Below the pieces are notes generated by a model that had not been told where the DNA came from, made no database searches, and worked only from the letters and a program-made list of their open reading frames with translations. A stretch of 64,000 nucleotides of DNA. It comes from Hsuehochloa calcarea (lineage: Eukaryota > Streptophyta > Magnoliopsida > Poales > Poaceae). The position numbers and the translations under genes are program-made. Where the stretch lies: positions 3,844,001 to 3,908,000 of the forward strand of contig CM070596.1 in the NCBI GenBank assembly GCA_036346395.1, given 5' to 3'. Numbering within the stretch: position 1 is the first letter of the stretch; every line of letters starts with the position of its first letter. This document shows, piece after piece, positions 24,302 through 36,484 of the stretch.

Positions 24302-24499
24302 CGCGACCGGCGGATGAAGTCAACGAACGAGATGCTGAGCTACATGCGCGTGATCAAGTTCCAGTCGTGGCAGGAGCACTTCCACGAGCGCAGCGACCAC
24401 TTCTGCCGCCTCGAGTTCGGCTGGCTCACCCGCCTCATGTACTCCATCTTCGGCAACATCATCGTGATCTGGAGCGCCCCCGTCATCGTCTCCGTGTTC
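24302..24499 (+). pseudogene. Captured fragment of an ABCC (MRP-type) ABC transporter gene
   Basis: Within an open frame from 24227, residues 26-91 read RDRRMKSTNEMLSYMRVIKF, then a WQEHFHER-like stretch, then EFGWLTRLMYSIFGNIIVIW. This is the intracellular loop and following helix of the first transmembrane domain of plant ABCC transporters, which pump glutathione conjugates and similar anions. No other transporter domain (ATP-binding cassette, further helices) follows, and the frame then runs into unrelated Pro/Ser-rich sequence. The fragment keeps its reading frame and is fused to an upstream ATG inside the element. Whether any chimeric peptide is made is unknown. Confidence 0.8.
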
Positions 24500-25041
24500 G
24501 AGAAAGGGTCGGCACCACCACGATCTGCTGGGGACGCCTCCTCTGCTCCGTGTACGCCTGATGGCCCCATCGCTGCCTCAGGCACCTACCTCATCCTGGT
24601 CCCCGTGCGACGAAGACCGTGCGGAGCTTCTTCACCGCCACCGCCGAGATCTCTGCGGACGCCGGGCCTCCTCGATGTGCGCACCCGATGCAGCCGCCAC
24701 CCCGGACCGATCGAATCTGCGTCGCCTCCAGGGTGGAGCCCGCAAGGCTCATGGGTCCCTCCGGCGCCCGAACTGCTGCGCCTCCCGCCCGAGCATGGCG
24801 CTGCCCTCGACATCGCCCCCGTCATCACCTGTTGCGCCTCCCGCCCAAGTCTGGCTGCTGCTCTGCCTCCTCGTCTGCTCGCGCCGCCACAGCTGTGGTT
24901 CGGTCTCGACAGGAGAGGCTTTGGTGGAGAGGGCGGTAGAAGGAGAGAAGAGAGGAATTGGTCTACTACTATTGTCTATTGTCGGTGGGGAGGGAGGTAG
25001 AAGGAGAAAACAGACCATGCACTTATGGGTTGGGCATCATA

Positions 25042-25257
25042 TTGCTTCAAGCTGGTGTGAGCTTTCTGCTGCTGGAGATGGTTGGAGTGTGCTGGTCCGA
25101 TTGGGAAATCAGTTGTGCTTGGCATTTGGATGAGGAGCCAGGTATCACGTTGCTTCAAGCTGGTGTGAGCTTTCTGCTGCTGGAGATGGTTGGAGTGTGC
25201 TGGTCCGATTGGGAAATCAATTGTGCTTGGCATTTGGATGAGGAGATGGGTCTTCCG
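25042..25257. repeat. 108-bp tandem duplication inside the LTR element
   Basis: A 108-bp unit starting TTGCTTCAAGCTGGTGTGAG at 25042 is repeated at 25150 with only a few differences. Both units contain GGAGATGGTTGGAGTGTGCT. 108 is a multiple of three, so the frame across it is kept. Confidence 0.85.
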
Positions 25258-25316
25258 TTGCTGCCAGTATTTGCTGCTAATTATCCTTCAGGTTTTTCTT
25301 TTTTATCGTTTCTTCC

Positions 25317-25581
25317 GTTGCGTCCAAGGATCGAAAAACCGTTTCCGGGGGAGATCCCGCCGGGGAGCCGGGGAAAAAACCGGCCGGTTAACGGTTTTCC
25401 GGAAAAAACCCGGTTGAATTTCGCATGAATTCGCTTAAAAACCATCCAAAAATCGAAATTTAAAATTTGAATTTTCAAACTCTAGAAAAACCGGCCAGTA
25501 TTTAGATTCCCACTACCCACAGTGAAATCCGGTTACCACCGGTTACGGTAACCGGCCGGGATTTCTATCCCTTGTTGCGTC
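25317..25581. mobile_element. CCGG-rich hAT-like non-autonomous element, copy 1
   Basis: The element lies at about 25325-25573. It starts CAAGGATCGAAAAACC and its right end reads, on the opposite strand, CAAGGGATAGAAATCC, giving short terminal inverted repeats. GTTGCGTC flanks it at 25317-25324 and 25574-25581. One G is shared between the element end and the duplication, so the duplication is 7 or 8 bp. The subterminal parts are dense in CCGG/ACCGGT motifs. It is nested in the non-autonomous LTR element. Two related copies are at 38720-39112 and 60019-60218. Confidence 0.7.
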
Positions 25582-26143
25582 TATCTAAGTCCGTACCACT
25601 CTATATTTGAGTTCGTCTAATCCATGCGAGTCTACAAAATTTTTGTCTGTCATAGAAGCATAGGAATTCCCTTTGCATGGCAACAGCCGCCGCTCCCTCT
25701 CTTTTCTCTGAGCCGCGTGCAGATCGTAAAAGTTGTTATGATGCCGCTGCTTCTATCTTAGTCGCCGTCCCCAGCTTCTAAGACCGCTACACTTCTTCCG
25801 CACTGCGCCTTCATTGCGATTCTTGTGTACTACGCCGCCGCTGTCTTGGGCTTCGATCTGCGCCGCTATGCTTCTATCTATTCCTATTCGGCTTGATTTG
25901 GCAGCTTTCTCTATTTTTATTGGTTTCATCGTCTTCTCCGTCGTGTTGTCGCGGTCGACTTTGCTCTCGCTTACCTCTGCTTTCTCAGTCGCTGCACTTT
26001 CTTGTGTTTTATGGGCTGACGCACGACCCCAGATGGGAGGAGATCTTTTGTCGATATATTTTCCAAGAGTTGCATGCTACGACGATATTATCAAAACTCA
26101 GACTTTGGATATTTCTTAGTTTAATGTCAACCATTTTCAAATG

Positions 26144-26283
26144 CAATGCTATTGCATACGCCTTGCATTTGTATTTCCTTATCTATCTTTTATATTATCT
26201 TATTTGTATATGACATACACCTCTTGTGCATCCTATATATTGTTCATTGGGTCTCTGAATACATACACACAATATTTATAACA
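26144..26283 (+). repeat. 3' LTR of the non-autonomous element
   Basis: Diverged copy of the 5' LTR, clear from about 26167 to 26283. The left edge is approximate because the first 25 bases match poorly. It is followed by the duplication TTATT. Confidence 0.75.
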
Positions 26284-26518
26284 TTATTATCATAATCTGA
26301 ATTACAGATAGTAAAAGCAAAGTATACAGGAAACCAATGGATGGCACAATTTTCTTATTGGTTCCATTTCATTTGAAAGTTAATCATATACAATGGCTAA
26401 AACGCATTTCTGCACTAATGGTCATGGTCATAAGGTACATCAGAAGAAAACAACATACAAGTGCAAGTTCTAAAATTCTACATGGTCCGAGAAGCAACGC
26501 ATTCACCATGATTTTTCA

Positions 26519-28715
26519 TCATGGCTCCCTTTCAAGATCAACCTGAAGCTTTGCTTTTTGGTTATCCACTTGCGAGTTACATTCCATGTCGATATCTGAA
26601 ATTTTATGCTTTGACGATGGAGCTGAAGAGGTGCCTGCTTTGATTTTGCTTTTCTCCTTAAGTGTGGATTCAGGCGATTCTCCTGTTGAACTTCTCATTG
26701 AGGATAGGGAGTTTCTGGCCTTCTGTTGTTCTTCTAATATTTTCTGCAAATATCTTCCTTGTTCCTCTATGCGCAGCTGTAATTGCCTTTGTACCTGATA
26801 GCCAAGAACAATGTTAACACTGCTGGTAAACCGCAAGTTTGTCTGAATATTGTGAGCGTTGTGATGAACAATGCTGCAAACTTCCAATCTTTGTCAAACC
26901 AGCATATATTAATTAGGACTGCTGCAAAAGTATTCTAAACATAAGTTGTAGGATGCATCTAAATTAACAATGTCACCTTAAATAATTTATCCACCATTAG
27001 ACTACAAAACACTGCTCTCAAGTGTCTGATGCTTACCTCTAATTGTTCATGAAGCTGTTTCTGAACCTCCATTTGCATCCGAAGAGCTTCTGCCATTTGG
27101 AAACTCCTAAGGAATGGAAACCAATGTGAATTTCGACGATTGCGGTCTGGCACAAACAGAGATAGGAGGTCCTAGAGAGGTAGATGCTCACTTCTTTTTG
27201 CCAGGACCATTTACGTTGGTTGCTGATTGTGCTTTCTTATCTTCTGAAGAGGGTTTCTTATCTAGATTGAGCATGCATCAGAGCCAATAATTTCATCAGA
27301 ATGACAAGATTACAACATAAAGCAACTGTCACTGTCTCAGAATCAGACACTAATTTCCGACTACTTAAGCTGTAGGAATTTTCTCTTAAGCTTAATTGTT
27401 TTACCTTCTTTTGTCTCTGGAAGATACTTTGCATGTCGATATTTCTGCATTTTGCGGAGTGATGCATAAACATCATAAATAATGATTTTATATCAGAGAA
27501 TATTGACTATGCATTGAAAGATATTTCACTCAAGTACCTGCAAATGGCTCTTTACATGATAGACGGTCAAGCCTTCTACCTTCATAAGCTTCAGCACACC
27601 CTTGGGAGTTGCCTCTACAAGATATAATTCAAATCAAACATTTAAAGGAGGATTTGATTTTATGAAGAGCAAATTACTCCGAAATAAACTAGAATGTTCA
27701 CCCTACTTTCTGGCCCCTCAAGCTTGTTCACAGCCTCCACAAAACGCTCATGGAGCTCCAGTGTCCACCTCAGTCTTGTTTTGCTACACGCTGCAGCTCC
27801 AGATGAAGAGCGAGATGAACTCAACTGAATTTTAACTGGAGAACATGCATTCTGCAGACCCTCCTTGTCAGAGAAAGACGACACCGGAAGAGACGAGAGT
27901 TGCGGTGGTCTGTCGTATATGTCCTAAGCAGGAAAAAAAATGTAGGATCAGGACTAGTTAGAATCTGAATCTCATGAAGCTAGAGGATAAATGACCACAT
28001 AATGCAGTAAATAAGGGATCAATGATGGAACTAACGAACTCACATCTAAACGAGGGCTCTCCTCATTGTTGGTGATGGCGATTACGAGCTGTTCAGACAA
28101 GAACTGGAACTCCATGTGCTCACTGAAAGCAATGGCATTGCTTTCGCCATGGAAGCTACCATCTGAAGCATCTCCAGAGAGGTTAAGGTGGTCCTTGAGA
28201 TCGTCTGAATATTTAGCTTCACTATGTCCACCATTGCTGAGATCAGCACCAAAACGCAGTGAGGAAGAGCAGGATGGCTGCCCTGCTGAACTCTGCTGCT
28301 GCTCACATTTAGGAGGATGGGGTAGGAAAGGCGAGGCGCTGGTTTGCCGGCATGATTTGGAGTTTTTCGATGATGAGGAGTACAGGCTTGTGCAGAATGT
28401 GGAAAAATTTGACAAAATTGGGTCTGCTAAGTCAGCTTTCGAGATGCGAGAAAGAGAGCTTTCTGGATTGGAGTCAGTACTACATTTCTGAACCTCGAAT
28501 GGAAGGATTCTTGGCATGCTTGATGAACGGATCAATTCTGTCTTAATGTCTGAGGATTGGGTAGTACATGATGAAGGGGTATCGTTTGTTGAACCGCAAT
28601 GATCAAATTTAGCATTGAACAGTTCATGAACTGAAGGCTGTGAAGCAGTGCAGGTGTGAGCCATACTTTCAGTAGAAGTGAATTGTTTCACAGCAATTAC
28701 ACCCTGTGTGCTCAT
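26519..28715 (-). CDS. PHR3: MYB-CC transcription factor, PHR-type phosphate starvation regulator
   Basis: Seven exons on the minus strand: 28715-28044, 27923-27707, 27614-27538, 27444-27405, 27261-27192, 27106-27037, 26794-26519. Splice phases are consistent; the product is 473 aa. The N-terminal half is Ser-rich and poorly conserved. The single MYB (GARP-type) domain is at residues 273-325: RLRWTLELHERFVEAVNKL, then KATPKGVLKLM and the signature SHLQKYR. A coiled coil follows at about 360-405 (SFQMAEALRMQMEVQKQLHE, then RQLQLRIEEQGRYLQKILEE). MYB plus coiled coil defines the MYB-CC family; its PHR members bind the P1BS element and switch on phosphate-starvation genes, with SPX proteins as phosphate-dependent inhibitors. 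The symbol PHR3 rests on remembered rice gene order next to CAX4; membership of the PHR group is firm. Confidence 0.92.
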
Positions 28716-29567
28716 GGCCCCTCAAGTTATTGATGTCTCAAGTCATTCACCGCTCAGTACATGAGAACCAAGATGGAATGCTTGCTCCAAGCCTGCACAG
28801 TAAATATCCAGTCAAGAACAGTACAAGATGTGATATTTTGTTCAGAAATATGGGTACAGAAGTCCAATATTGTCCAGTGGACTTTATTTATGCCAGAAAA
28901 GGCATTTAACTTGGAGTAGTTTGTCAAAAGAACTAATCAACTCAGATTAGCTTAAACTAGTATGACAACAATAGTAAATACTGGACAAAAGAAGACGCCC
29001 AAATGATTTAGACCCTTCAACAATAGTCTCCTTTTCAGATGCAACAACAGCCTTCTTTTTAATCATTTCAACAGTCATCTGCAAGTAGTACGTAGGAAAC
29101 TTCTGTTCACAAGCCAAACTCGCATCAGGGGGAGGAAAACAAAGAAAAAAAAAAGATTCCCTTTGCAAATTTCGTGGTGGTTTCAGAGAAAAAACACATC
29201 AATCCAACCTTACAATTCTTTTTTACTCAGGAAGAGTTCTAAAGGCCACCAAAAACTCATGATAATTCCTACCAATGTACAGGAAGAAGAGCAGAAATGG
29301 AAAGAACAAAAATCTGAAAGAGAACATTACTGATGAGCACCTTACCAAATTAACACGGAAAGAAACTCGAAACAGAATTAGTGGGCCAGAGCAAGAACAC
29401 AACTAGGACTGCAGCTCTAAGAACGAAGCCAAGAATCCATGGAAACGCAGATGGAAGCTCCATTCTCACCTGATAATAATCCAAAAGACAAGTGCAAGTG
29501 CAAGAGATTCAGAGCCAAGCAGCTGCCAATCCTCCCCAGCACCTCTCTCCTCACTTCTCCTATCCAA

Positions 29568-29602
<35 letters not shown>

Positions 29603-30480
29603 AAAATACCCCTACCTCTCTTGTGGCAAATGATTGGTGTCCTGTAACTATATTAGTCCTTTTCTGTGCACCATCTTGGATGGTTGATTGTTTTGACTGC
29701 TCTCTCGTTCATAGGAGTTAGCAATATGCAGTTGCTTTCTTTTGCTTTTGCTATTATGTTTTTTTCTTACTTATGATTTTGGTTCAGGTTTGCTCTCTCT
29801 GTCACCAAATTTTAACCGTGCACGCAAACATGGGATAAAGATATTTTAAAAAAAACGTTTGTAGCAAAATTTGTAGGTTTATTAGGCCAGAAAAAAAGGA
29901 TAGAAATGATATGCTATAGATTATGTCAAATTGTCATCATCTGTTCATTCCTACATTTTTCATTTGTGTGTTAGCATGTTGAAGCGAGTTTTGGCAACTC
30001 GCTGCTTTATAAATCCCTAATTTTCTCATTTTTTTTAAAAAAAATTACAGCCACATGTATATTCTCCTTCTAAGAGAAGTACTCCTAGGAGAAGTAAATG
30101 TGTAGTAGGATTGGTTAATTATTGTTATCACAGTATCACCTTGACAGATAGGAACCGAAAGAACTACATGACGGCCATTAATTAGCTCAGGAAATTAAGG
30201 CGAAAGCAATCGAAGCCGTCGCTTGTGTGACCAGTTGAACAAATGTGATGCAGTGTAATTTTAGCAATGTAATAAGTTAGGGTTATTGAACTGGTCTAGG
30301 CCGTGTGCACGGGATAAGCATGGGTTAGCCTAGGGGTTATAAACAAGTGATTGAATCTGAGCAACCTCGATCTCATGCAGACAGTTGACATTAACAAGAT
30401 GCGACATTTGATAGGTCCAAAGAACATTTTGTTAGGGCGATGCTGCTTAGTTAAATTGTTAAATCTGGGCTATCAATACC
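28716..30480. other. Promoter and leader side of the MYB-CC gene, then gene-less sequence
   Basis: The sequence just right of 28715 is upstream of the minus-strand MYB-CC gene and probably holds its 5' UTR and promoter. A CT run at 29575-29600 (GA on the gene's strand) lies about 870 bases upstream of the ATG. From 29640 to 30480 nothing recognisable is seen. Confidence 0.45.
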
Positions 30481-30489
30481 AGTCATAGC

Positions 30490-32330
30490 AAACTCTTCTT
30501 TTTTTTAACACGTCTCCTTGGCCGCTCTCGGACACCTCACAAGGCGAAACAGACGCCCCAGCCACCCCACTCCCCTCTCCTAGAGTTCCAGTCCTGGACT
30601 TCCGGTCGCTGAGGAGAGTTCGCGTGGACAAAACCAGTTTTAGTGTGGAACTATAAATCAAAACAGTTTTGTGTAATAAAAGCATAAATCAACTAGTCTC
30701 ACTAAAATACACCAGCAACCTAAGTCTAGATCAATGTATGCAACACTAAGGTGACAGCCAAATAATTCAATTCTAAGAATGTAAATAGAAAGTATGTAAA
30801 CCACAAAATGATGTACGATCTTTTTACCGCGGTGTTCAGATAGTTGACGATCTCTCCTAATCCACGTCGAGGTATGCCCAAACAAATTGACTGGATCTAC
30901 AAATTAAGCCAACACCTCAATCCACAAGTGGTAGCCTTTTTCCCTCCTGGTAAGTGAGCTCCAACCTTTACGATCACACCGCGCCTCTTCACAAGTTTCT
31001 TGAAGAGGTCATTGGGCACAACCCTCTAAGCCGTCTAGGTGGTGGCAACTGCCAAGAGTAACAAGGCAAGACTCTAGTTTGACCATCACCAAGTGCAACA
31101 CATGCACAAATGAATACCCAATCCACCTCTAGATGCAACATATGCAACTAGAGACATCTCTCCTTGCTCACAAGTGCAACATATGCACAATTGAGAAGAG
31201 AATCTCACACTAGCTCAAAACAATGAAATTGTGTGCCCAGAGTTCTTTCCAACCGGCCACAAGAGGTATAAATATCCACACCTCCAAGAACTAGTCGTTG
31301 GACACGAAATACACATTTTTCAGCAAGCAACCGGTCAGACTATCAACTAATGGTTAGAAAGACCGGCCCCATGTTCCAAGCGGTTATAAAACTAGATGTT
31401 AGACACATGCCTAGTTAGACTGCCCTCACAGGGACCAGTCAAACCGGCATGGACAGTTAGACCAGCCCTACTTTTTAGCACTGTCGACTTTCGAAAAAGA
31501 CGGTCATAACTTTTGACTCTAATGTCGGAATTAAGTGATCTTGGACTCTATGAAAAGCTTATTCAGATGGCTACACAACCTAACTGATTGCATGATCTCA
31601 AACGCATGATATCAATGCATATAATACAATAACTCCAAAGAATCACCAACATGGTCTGATTCTAAGGAAAGAGCAACGATTAAACCTAGACCATGCCAAG
31701 GAAGGATGCATGAACTTCAACAATTTACAAAACATATTTACAAATTTTAGTATCAAGCCACAAGGAGTAGGTACATGGACTTCAACCATTTGCCAAACAC
31801 ATTTGTAAATTATAATCACATGTTAGAAGGATTAGATGCATGAGCCTCAACTATTCACAAAACACATTTGCAAACAATAGCATCATACCACAGAGAGCTA
31901 GAGCAAGCAAGATTGAGCTGTCAACATAGGATGAGACCCAAGCTACTAGGCAAGACCCCTCTTAATTGTACAGTAATCTATGCTAGCAATCTGGTCTCCC
32001 AACTAAACACCGAGACTAATAAAAGACTAGGAACATACCATTAGTCTGCACTAGCTATACCTTTGCCTTGTGTATCCACTTAGAGCTTTCAACTCGATGA
32101 TGAACATCTCTTCTCCATGTCCGGGTCCTTGTATTGATGGCCATCAATTCATGATGCCGTCTACCTGACTTGATGAACATTAACTCTTGATGTTATCCAA
32201 AATCTTCATATCAACTGGGACTAAACCTATTTCGCCAACTCGTGAAGAATATTAGTAGAAGACACTCGGTTGTCATTATCACCAAAGCACACCATTAACA
32301 CATAATGGAGGGACTAGATCCTTTAGTCTC
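30490..32330 (-). mobile_element. Probable Sirevirus-like Copia LTR or remnant, minus strand
   Basis: Read on the minus strand, the sequence near 32350-32330 is GACGACAATCACC-like, then AAAAGGGAGAGAC, then CTAAAGGATCTAGTCC. This resembles the purine-tract and LTR junction of Sirevirus (Maximus-type) Copia elements. Downstream (toward 30490) there is no coding sequence, as expected for a long LTR. A repeated ATATGTTGCA-type motif occurs near 31090-31190. No matching second LTR or target duplication was found, so the left edge is a guess. Confidence 0.4.
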
Positions 32331-32587
32331 TCCCTTTTGGTGATTGACGACAACCCAATTGCAAATAATTGAATTTAAATTTCAACTACAAAAGCTTCAC
32401 ATACTCAAGGATGTGTTTCAAAGTAAAGTGTCATTATCACCAAAGCACACCATTAACACATAATGGAGGGACTAGATCCTTTAGTCTCTCCCTTTTGGTG
32501 ATTGACGACAACCCAATTGCAAATAATTGAATTTAAATTTCAACTACAAAAGCTTCACATACTCAAGGATGTGTTTCAAAGTAAAGA
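32272..32587. repeat. Perfect 158-bp tandem duplication
   Basis: Positions 32272-32429 and 32430-32587 appear identical over the whole unit, starting at GTCATTATCACCAAAGCACA. The unit spans the putative Sirevirus-like LTR junction. Complete identity means a very recent duplication or an assembly artefact. Confidence 0.88.
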
Positions 32588-35240
32588 TCCACAATATATA
32601 TGAAATAAGAACATGGATCAATACTAGTGGACCTCAAAATATAGAATGAAGCCCCCCCTAAATTTGTGCATACATATACATATTAATTGGAAATAATCTG
32701 CACATATCCGATTTGACACTTTGGTGGAATTCACTCTATATTTTGGTTCTGAGGGATGCAACAAGACATAAAAGTATAACATCAAATGCATACCTCCGAG
32801 ATTTCCATCTTTCCAACTAATTGAGACTATACAATATCATACTCAACAAGTACATTAGTCTCACATTTAGATTTGTCATTAATCACCAAAACCAATTTAA
32901 TGGTGCTTGAGTTACACCCAGCCGTAGAGGCTCGTCGTCGGAGTCGCGGTGCTAGTGACTCATGGTGGAGTCGCATCAATGGCATCGGAGGTCCTCCTCA
33001 CCAGATCCAGTGCCCTCCTCGTCTCTGGCGGCCAGATTCGGCGCCCTCCTGTTGTTCCTAGTTGGCGGATTGGCCCGTGTGTGGGTTGCGGTGGTGTGCA
33101 CGAGCATTGCAACTTCTTGGAGTTGCGGTGCATGAGACACGATGCATCACTACAGGCCATTGCATCATCTCTAGAGGCATCCTCCAACATCCGTGTTCGA
33201 GCCCCCAACTGTCGTGTCTCTCCCTCGTCGTTTGTCACTGCTATCGCGGTGGTGGGGCCTCGTGTAGGCGGCGTCCCCGAGTTCCCAGTGCTCGTCCTTC
33301 CTCCAGATCCAATTGGGTTGCTTCTTCTTCACTGGATCTATCCCTTCTCAGCAGATCTGACCGGTCTGGTGTTTTCGACGCATGTCCAGTGCGTTCTCTT
33401 GGCATGGTCCTTGTTTTGGCGGCCATTCCATCATCGATGAGCCCATTGGAGGAGGGGGAGGAGTTGGTGCCGTTGGCTTGTCTACGCGTCGTCCTCTTCG
33501 TCGCGGTGAGAGTGGAGGGTTACCTCCTCACCCTCTCTTTCTAAACCTATCTGCTGGCCATCCTCTAGTGGCTTATGTTCGTTGTTATTCCCTGTGCCCT
33601 TCTTGTGGCTGGTGGTGCTAATGTAGTCTTCTCTTGTGGTATTAGTGTTGGTGTTGGCGCAGTCCTTTGGGTATGTCGTGATGGTCGTGAGCCATGGTGT
33701 GGATGTTGTTGTGGTGTGCACCCTGGTGTTGTTGGCTGTACTTCGAGCCCTTGCAATAAGTGTTGTTCTTTAGTTTGTGCGGCTCGTTGTTAGCCAACTC
33801 AAAGCTTTGTTGTTTGTAAGTTGGGTGAGGGTCGTGTTTTGTTGTTGCTCCACAAGTTGTTGGTGTAGTTAGTGTTTCTATAGGAGCTCTGGGTTTGGGG
33901 CTCCTTCCCCGGTGTTGGCGACTCTCCTTTTGGGGACGGTGTTGCTGTTCGTGGTGTCTCTCCTCCGGAGTCTCTTTTTCTGAAATGAATAGCAGAGATC
34001 TTTTCCTTTTTTTAATGTTAAATCTAGATCTCCATTGGCTTCGATAGAGGATTCTCATGTTCCGCCGTCATCGGCTCAAACTCTTATCAAGCGCATCATC
34101 GTCATCTACTAGTGGTGAGTAACGTGCATGGGCTATCCGATCAAAATTAAGTTTTTGATGTTAGAATGAAGCAGATTAATTGACTTTCAAGTGTACGTGC
34201 TTGTGAAATCTCTCTCTCCCACTCCCACACTGTTCCGATTAAAATTACTAGAGATCTTAATTAGTTCGCGGAAATGTGACATTTTCAGTTTAATTTGCCC
34301 TAGCTTGTTTGGCTGCAACTGGGGGCCAAGAAGGAAAACAAAATTAATTCGATGAGCAGTGAAGGAAGCCACTAGCTAAAAAGGCAAGTTGCTCAATAGT
34401 CTCCATCTAGTGGTTGGTTCTGTGGTGGGCCCCTGAGAGCAGCCTCCCTCGGCCTAGCATTGGCTCACGTATATTCCTTAAACGACAAAACCTTAATTAA
34501 TTTGCGCGCAGCCTAGCAGCCTAAGCTTGCTCGCGCGTGTTTTTCGCTCAAGATCGGCAGTAAAACCTTTCTGTGTGTGTGTTAAAATGGAGGTAAAATT
34601 CTCGCACGCGCTAGCGCCCACTCGAGTTCGGTAGTAAAACTCTCTCACTCGAGAAAACCCTCTCGCGAGCGTCAAAACAACAGTAAAACCCTAACATGAG
34701 CCAGCACCCCGCTCGAGTTCGGTAGTAAAATGCACAGGCGTGCATCAAATAATAGCCATAAAAAGTTGATCGGTGTCGTTCTAAATTAACGGTAAAAACC
34801 TACCAACATGCTGAATGATGGTGAAAATTTGTCAGTAGTATGATCGCACGTCACTTCCGTGCCATTATAAAAAAGGTTTTATTGTCATTTAGGCGGGGAA
34901 GATGGGACCGTGATATTCGGATGTCCGGGTTTACTACGGAAAATGACGACACATTGATGATCCGATAAATGATATTGTTTACCGTAAATGATATCTATTA
35001 TTACTTCGAAAGACATGTCATGTTATTGCTGTAGAACCGCTTGCGATTTGTGTTTTTTGGGTAGTTACTGTGAGTTTGATAACATTCTACTGTTGTTTGA
35101 GAACGACATTACTGGTATACCCCACTAGAAACATGTATGTACTGAATGTTACGCAAGTTCTTCCGATGCTCATACGTTTTACTATAAAAATGTAACATAT
35201 ATTACTGCCATTTACAAAAAAAATACTTGATATTAGACGT
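32588..35240. other. Gene-less stretch, possible retroelement-derived sequence
   Basis: From 32900 to 33980 the composition is GT-rich with several overlapping open frames but no recognisable domain. It ends in a pyrimidine-rich ATGAATAGCAGAGATCTTTT segment reminiscent of the 3' ends of plant LINE elements, which is a weak resemblance. At 34550-34740 a CTCGAGTTCGGTAGTAAAA motif recurs with degenerate copies. No gene is called. Confidence 0.35.
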
Positions 35241-35249
35241 TAAAAAAAC

Positions 35250-35700
35250 TACTTCGGTTTGTTGAGCGGCCTATACTTCTCGTGCTTCGAGGAGGGGCTT
35301 GACACTGTTGACCTTGTGAAACAACAGATAGAACATCATCTTTGCCCTGTACTCGTTCCCCTTCTCTTGCATACACATGATAAAAATAAGGCCACGTGTC
35401 AGACGTTGTACAACGGTAAAAAAAATGTTGCATGTTACAGGTGGTGGGGGATTCTTACCGACTCTATCAATGTTGCCAGTGTCGACCTTTCACTGTCCCA
35501 GAACTCTAAGTACTTCATTACAAAAAAAGGCGTAGTCGTTCTCTAGGATCTGCTTTGGCGTCCCTATCCTGTGCATCCTCCAGTTCAGGACGATCGGGAA
35601 TTTCCCACTAGTTCACGGCTTGCAGGGCTGCGCACAGACAGGGGATGATCATTTTCCTCACTGGATCGTGGTGGTCCGTTAATTTTGTGCTCTTCTGTCT
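35250..35700 (-). pseudogene. Ulp1-like peptidase fragment, probably transposon-derived
   Basis: On the minus strand the piece around 35580-35450 reads PKQILENDYAFF and, after a frame change at a T-run, VMKYLEFWDSERSTLA. The pattern F(V/A)MKY(L/M)EFWD is typical of the C-terminal part of Ulp1/C48 peptidase domains carried by plant Mutator-like and CACTA elements. Further left, EYRAKMMFYLLFHKVN may be a following exon. Frames are broken and there is no catalytic His-Asp-Cys set, so the piece is dead. The family assignment is tentative. Confidence 0.35.
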
Positions 35701-36428
35701 CGTAGTCGTTGGAATCCAGTATTTTCACGCGCTTATACGCTACGTTGAAGCAGTAAATGGACCGTACAGATTATGTAAAACTAACAGAACGAGCTGTGAA
35801 GCAGTAAACGGACCAGCGTACGGACGGTGCCAGCATCTAAGCATGTCGGACCGATGGTTTTCGTCCAAATTAATAGTCATATATACCAGCTAATTAGGCT
35901 TCCGATGGATTTTTAAGATCGATATCGAGTGCAGTACGTTATACAAAGAAATATAGTTGGCGTCACTCGTATGAATTAATAACAGCGAGAAACGTACTTG
36001 CGTAAATGCGCCATCAAATCGTCACATCACATAAAAAATTAAACAACTTTGACGTACCCCACGGTAAATTAATTGAAAGGAGGATGAGACAAGCAACTGA
36101 GCTTGGTTTGCCTGTCCAAATTTTCCACCTCTGGAATTGAAAGGCTAAGCATGCACGCATGCACACATCGACAAGTCGATATCTCCGCCCAATTGATCCC
36201 AAGATGAAACAGGTGTCTTCCTCTCATGAGATACCCGTCCAAGCAGACTTGCTCGTCACTTTGGCCAAAGTAATTCAGCATGCATGCCCCTGGCCGATCG
36301 ATCATGCATATATACGAACTAGAGCGACAAGATTGGTGCGTGGGGACACGTGTACGGACTATAGCGTCCAAATCGAACCACGTAACCGAAGTATAAATTA
36401 TATCACCATCCCCTTGTAATTCTAATTG

Positions 36429-36484
<56 letters not shown>

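Larger units (their letters stand above)
23912..26288 (+). mobile_element. Non-autonomous LTR retrotransposon carrying an ABCC transporter fragment
   Basis: The 5' LTR is 23917-24062 (146 bp, TGTTAG...ATAACA) and the 3' LTR is about 26144-26283. The duplication TTATT flanks both ends (23912-23916 and 26284-26288). The primer-binding site TGGTATCAGAGC is at 24063-24074. The LTRs differ at many positions (roughly 15% by eye), so the insertion is old. The 2.1-kb interior has no gag, protease, integrase or reverse transcriptase. It holds instead a fragment of an ABC transporter gene (24302-24499), GC-rich sequence, a 108-bp tandem duplication and a nested hAT-like element (25325-25573). It fits a large non-autonomous (LARD/TRIM-like) element moved by Copia enzymes. 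Confidence 0.85.

Noticed and set aside
24561..25133. 190-aa open frame after the ABCC fragment
   Set aside because: Pro/Ala/Arg-rich, overlaps other frames in the non-autonomous element, no domain.
32949..33440. 163-aa frame in GT-rich sequence
   Set aside because: No recognisable domain; alternative frames are equally long, and the region looks repeat-derived.
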